A DNA stretch of 64,000 nt from Myrica gale (taxonomy: Eukaryota > Streptophyta > Magnoliopsida > Fagales > Myricaceae), in assembly GCA_963930655.1 (NCBI GenBank), contig OZ005613.1, positions 12,966,501-13,030,500 on the forward strand. Reading direction: 5' to 3'. The notes beneath the pieces were generated by a model that was not told the origin of the DNA, did no database searches, and was given only the letters and a program-made list of their open reading frames with translations. Of the stretch, positions 60,287 through 64,000 are shown in pieces (the first letter of the stretch is position 1; every line of letters starts with the position of its first letter). A program made the translations under genes and the position numbers.

Positions 60287-60539
60287 AATTATTGTGCACT
60301 TTAAGATTGGTCCGCTCCTTGAATATCAGCAAAGTGGGAAGATAATATTGACTGATCTATCAAATTGAGCCTAATCCTCGATGAGTTATATTTATTCATA
60401 TACGTATTATGGCATATAAATAAATTTTTAATGTTTAAAATTCTTCATGGTCGAACTACAATAAACCAAAAAGAAAAACTAAAAAAAATGGTGACCACGG
60501 AGGGGAGCTATCTCCGAGACTGTCACTGTAATCCCGTAA

Positions 60540-61228
60540 GAGCATTCCTAGTAGGTTCTCTATTCTAACATTTTGGTTAGAATAGAGAACCAATTTAACA
60601 AAAAAGCCAAAAAACACTCTTTAACAGCTTATCTATTTTAACAGTTTTTAGCTAAAAATTTTAACATGTGAACAGTGGTTCTCTGTATTTAGATAACCAC
60701 TGTTCACTTCTCTATAATAAAATATTAATATTTTTCTTATTTTTTTCTTTTTCTTTCTCTTTTCTTAATACATTTTAGACTAAATAAAGACTAACTTAAT
60801 ACATTTTAAACTAAATAAAGACTAACTTAATACATTTTTAAAAATATGATCGTTATAATAAGACGACTATTTATAAATATGACCGTTAGGATAAGAAATT
60901 TTTTTAAAAATCTAATAGTTGAGATAAGATAAACTTAAAAAATGCTGAGCATTAGGAAAAGACAAAAATTAAAAAATCCACCCTTTTTAGGATAAGACAA
61001 ATATTCAAAAATATAACCTTTACAATAAAACGAATATTAAAAAATATAAATGTTAGAGAAATAATAAAGAAATCTTTGAATAATAATATTTAAATAGAAT
61101 AGTAAAACTAGATGGTTAAAATAGAGAAGCTGCTGTGGGTGTTTTTAAAAAGTTGATAGTTAAAATAGAGAAGTGTATTTTTTGGTTAAAATAGAAAGCC
61201 AAATTTGAATAAGCTACTAGGAATGCTC
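60540..61228. mobile_element. Tourist-like (PIF/Harbinger) MITE, 689 bp
   Basis: Terminal inverted repeats 'gagcattcctagtag' / 'ctactaggaatgctc' are perfect over 15 bp and flanked by TAA on both sides (60537-60539, 61229-61231). Subterminal repeats of 'taaaatagagaag' occur inside each arm. No coding capacity. Confidence 0.85.
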
Positions 61229-61292
61229 TAACAGGATAAGCTCGCCTCAACCCATATGCTATAAGTTAGGGACTGTTTGGTAAGGTCACTTA

Positions 61293-61741
61293 GGTTACGT
61301 TTGAGTACTAAAATTTTGACCACTTAAAATTTTATGGATAAATGCAAAATCAGTCCTTGTGATATACGCAAAAATTAAATTAGTCCTTGTGATAACAAAA
61401 GCATAAAATTAGTCCCTATGATCTTATAAAAAGATAAAATTAGTCCTTAGTCGAGGGATTAATTGGAAACAAAAGTGAAATCATATGGACTAATTTTATG
61501 TTTTTGTTATCACAGGGACTAATTTGATTTTCGTGTATATCACAGCGACCGATTTTGCATTTATCCCAAAATTTTATCATCATTATAAAACACATTTTCT
61601 CCTTATTTTTCATCAATTTACATACAATTTTTCACTTTTACGCCACATCACATAAATTTTTTCATTTTTCACTCTTCAATTTTTCATCAACTTTAATACC
61701 TAAAATTTTAACTACCTATAATTTATTTCTCAAACACAACC
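61293..61741. mobile_element. Tourist-like MITE interrupted by another element
   Basis: Ends 'ggttacgtttgag' / 'ctcaaacacaacc' form an inverted repeat with two mismatches, flanked by TTA (61290-61292, 61742-61744). Body motifs 'aaaattttaactacc' and 'cactcttcaatttttcatc' (on the minus strand 'tgaaaaattgaagagtg') recur in related copies at 56732 and 62167. Another element is inserted at 61336-61567. Confidence 0.75.
61336..61567. mobile_element. Nested foldback MITE with a 10-bp direct repeat
   Basis: Almost entirely an inverted repeat: 'ggataaatgcaaaatc', 'tccttgtgatatac' and 'tccttgtgataacaaaa' reappear inverted at the right end. It is flanked by 'aaaattttat' at 61326-61335 and 61568-61577. 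The 9-10-bp duplication and long arms fit a Mutator-type MITE. It interrupts the older Tourist-like MITE, so it inserted later. Confidence 0.85.
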
Positions 61742-61787
61742 TTAAATCCATGTCCACCATAGATTTGGATTTGATTTTTTTTAAAAA

Positions 61788-63373
61788 TGAAATTGGTATT
61801 TTAGTCTCTAGGTTTTGCGCGGTTTGGTCCTTAAGAATTAAACTCTATCAAAATAATTCTTAAACTATCATCTTTTGACAAAATCATCGTTTCGTCAGGG
61901 TTCGGTGTGCTTGATGAACGGCGGAACCCTCCACGCTGGCAATTTTCCACTAGTCACTCCACAAGCCAAGTCATGCCACTCTGTCTTTAAGAAACAGTTC
62001 GTGCCTGCTTCAATTAATCCAGTGAAAAATAAGACAACCAACTGATACGATGTCGTTGCACATCTTGGAGAATACAAGAAGAATTTATTTCAGTCTCGAG
62101 AAGAGGGCTTGCCATGAGAGAGAGAGAGAAGGAGGCTTTGCAGCACAAGGACACTTGTGTTTGTGTTGTAAAATTTTATGGTTGTTAAAATTTTAGGTAT
62201 TGGGTTTAGTGAAAAAGTGAAGAGAGAGGTAATTTTTATATTTTTTGTAGTAAATAATAATGATTTGATGGGGAGAGAGAGATTATATTGTAATATTTAA
62301 TTGTGTTAAAATTTTAGAGGGGATAAAATTTTGGTACCAGACACATTGTCTAATCGAGCTTGTGGCACAAAGGAAGATGCACACGTGATCCCGGCAAATT
62401 AGCTGGATTTGCTCAGATCGAATACTAGGTTAGCCTGACAGTAGCATTTCCTACACGGAGCGCACTGGATCCAGAAGACGTCACTCCCGGTGGAGGTTGT
62501 GCTGAATTGGAGAGTTGTGCTAGAGGCATCTGGGTCAGGTTCGGAGGAGACGAGAAGGAGGGCTTCGGATTCAGGCCATGAGAGGAGGATGTGTTGGTTA
62601 TTTGGAAAGGGGATTGGGGACTAGGGTCTAGTACTGAAGTGGGGTTGAGGAAGTCGTGGAGAGGAAGAAGAGAAAGCCAAGAAGAAAAAGGAAAGCAGTA
62701 AATTGTTCATGAATAGTTGCAGTAATTTTGTTATAATTTGAAGTTTGATGCAGAATTTTGGCTTCGTAGTAATTTGGATAGTGGCAGAATTTTGGAGAAT
62801 TTGTATTGTGGCAGTAATTTGGCTTGGATGTAATTCTGGTGTTGCTGTAATGTATTGCAGCAGAATTTTGGTTTCTTCATGCTGTAATTTGAGTTGTTGC
62901 CAACTTTTGGAAAGTTGCAGCAGAATTTTTAGCTTAAGCAAAATTTTGAAACATTGCAACGGAAATTTGGAAAGTTGCAGCAGAATTTTGGTTTCTTCAT
63001 GCTGTAATTTTGGTATTGCAGCAGAATTTTGAGACTTAAGATATACCAACTCCGGTTGTTCTCTGACGGGGGCTTAGGGTTCACAAGAGAAAGATAAAGA
63101 TTTTGAGATTCGAAGGAAGGCTTTTACTGTAGGTGAAATGAAAGGTCCAGCTAAATGACATCATTTTGTCGTTTCAAAGAGCAACTTAGTTGACAGCTGA
63201 TGTGGCTCTACCGTTAATTAAGCACACGGAATGATGATTTTGTCAAAAGATGATAGTTCATGTATTATTTTGTTAGGATTTAATTCAAAGGACCAAACCG
63301 CTAAAAGGAACAAAACATAAGGACTAAACCGTTAAAATGAGCAAAACCTAAGGACTAAAATACCAATTTTTCA
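61788..63373. mobile_element. Second long-TIR DNA transposon with unusual interior
   Basis: The left arm 61788-61919 and inverted right arm ~63208-63373 share 'attggtattttagtc', 'ctatcatcttttgacaaaat' and 'gtgtgctt'. The interior holds GC-richer DNA (62340-62650), a MITE-like patch (62167-62345) and a tandem-repeat region (62740-63030). No transposase was recognised. No target duplication is certain, because both flanks are A/T homopolymers. Confidence 0.7.
62740..63034. repeat. Degenerate tandem repeat based on 'gcagaattttgg'
   Basis: The core 'gcagaattttgg' or 'gcagtaatttgg' recurs about a dozen times, and a longer block 'gcagcagaattttggtttct' then 'tcatgctgtaattt' occurs at ~62857 and ~62977. 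The repeat keeps a minus-strand frame open for 142 codons (ILLQLSK-type units), which is a consequence of its periodicity. Confidence 0.75.
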
Positions 63374-63399
63374 AAAAAAAAAAACATACTGGGAGGTTA

Positions 63400-64000
63400 T
63401 GGTCCCAAACATGGCGCCGCAAGTATGAATGTTCATTTGCACCGGCGGTGACCGTTTTAACTGCTAAAACTCTCACCGCTACCGGTAAGGGTGATTATTG
63501 TGCTTCAGCGGTGCGGTGGCGGTGTCAAATATATGATTCCGTTAATTGCGGTTATGGTGACGGTTTTCGTCAAACTGTTACCTACATTACCGTTAACCAC
63601 CCCTAGTTGAGATTTGAGATGATTATTGATTATGTGACATACTTTTATTGGACTTTTGTTGGAATATGTTAGTTGGTTTATGTCACATTGTTGCATACTT
63701 TTATTAGACTTTAGTATTTGTGTTTGAATATGATATTATGTTGGACTTTTGGACAACTTATTTATATTTGTTATGATTACGATATTACGTTTGAATATGT
63801 TACGATATTTGTTCATTTGATACGATTATTGATTATGATATTATGTTAAAAATTTAAACAGCCATAAACAATGAAAAAAATGAAAAAGTCCAAGGAGAAA
63901 ATTCATTTTTTTGCCACAACAGTTATACGGTAACCGTTTAAACCGTATAACTGTTGTGTTAATATCGTTACTGACAAAGACAGTTGGGAAACGTGCCGTT
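63400..64000. repeat. Palindrome-rich DNA-transposon end (possibly hAT-type), running off the window
   Basis: 63430-63605 is dense in 'accggt', 'cggtgcggtggcggtg' and 'accgttaaccacccctag'. The last resembles the TAGGGGTG-type ends of hAT elements read inverted. At 63915-63931 and 63942-63958 a perfect 17-bp stem ('cacaacagttatacggt') surrounds a 10-nt loop. No coding sequence. The right end lies outside the window. Confidence 0.35.

Noticed and set aside
62621-63049. 142-codon minus-strand ORF with ILLQLSK repeats
   Set aside because: The frame is open only because the underlying DNA is a short tandem repeat inside a transposon-like unit.
1-64000. tRNA or rRNA genes
   Set aside because: The only B-box-like sequences lie in SINEs with A-rich tails; no cloverleaf could be drawn elsewhere.

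Overview
This is nuclear DNA of a eudicot plant, probably a woody species. It is AT-rich. Its genes have many GT-AG introns, one of them is a TIR-type NLR (a class absent from grasses), and the spaces between genes are full of short inverted-repeat transposons. I cannot name the species. No bacterial, organellar-genome or CRISPR features are present.

Layout. (1) 1-2633, + strand: the 3' part of a TIR-NB-LRR resistance gene, covering the end of NB-ARC, the LRRs, the C-JID domain and a basic tail. (2) 2634-7160: intergenic DNA with an old ~550-bp tandem duplication and a short promoter/transit-peptide-like fragment between perfect 29-bp inverted repeats. (3) 7161-11792, - strand: a complete five-exon root-type plastid ferredoxin-NADP+ reductase (377 aa). 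One intron carries a tRNA-derived SINE with a perfect 18-bp target-site duplication. (4) 11793-23950: gene-free repeat land with one inverted-repeat family in several copies, tandem repeats, a Copia-type LTR fossil and Tourist-like MITEs. (5) About 24000-38500, + strand: an NF-YA (CCAAT-box factor subunit A) gene of the NF-YA4/YA7 type. Its five coding exons give 206 aa. Its introns hold two 5'-truncated L1-type LINEs with clear target-site duplications, a probable third LINE remnant, a SINE and a MITE. (6) 38500-47600: a long intergenic region with a short solo-LTR-like fossil, a 220-bp foldback and a GC-richer block of possible organellar origin. (7) 47660-55587, + strand: a complete class III HD-ZIP gene of the PHABULOSA/PHAVOLUTA type. 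It has 18 coding exons, 846 aa, a miR165/166 site across an exon junction and a 37-codon upstream ORF. (8) 55588-64000: a nest of non-autonomous DNA transposons, including two ~1.55-kb elements with long terminal inverted repeats and host-like interiors.

The four genes do not form a pathway. One is for pathogen sensing, one for plastid redox supply in non-green tissue, and two are transcription factors, one general and stress/developmental and one for organ polarity. I did not find a wholly new biological system. The best leads are the upstream ORF and overlapping start in the HD-ZIP III leader, a duplicated exon start at an NF-YA splice acceptor, a LINE 5' end that looks like reverse-transcriptase template switching, an in-frame stop-free mini-intron in the NLR, and the two long-TIR elements at 58-63 kb.
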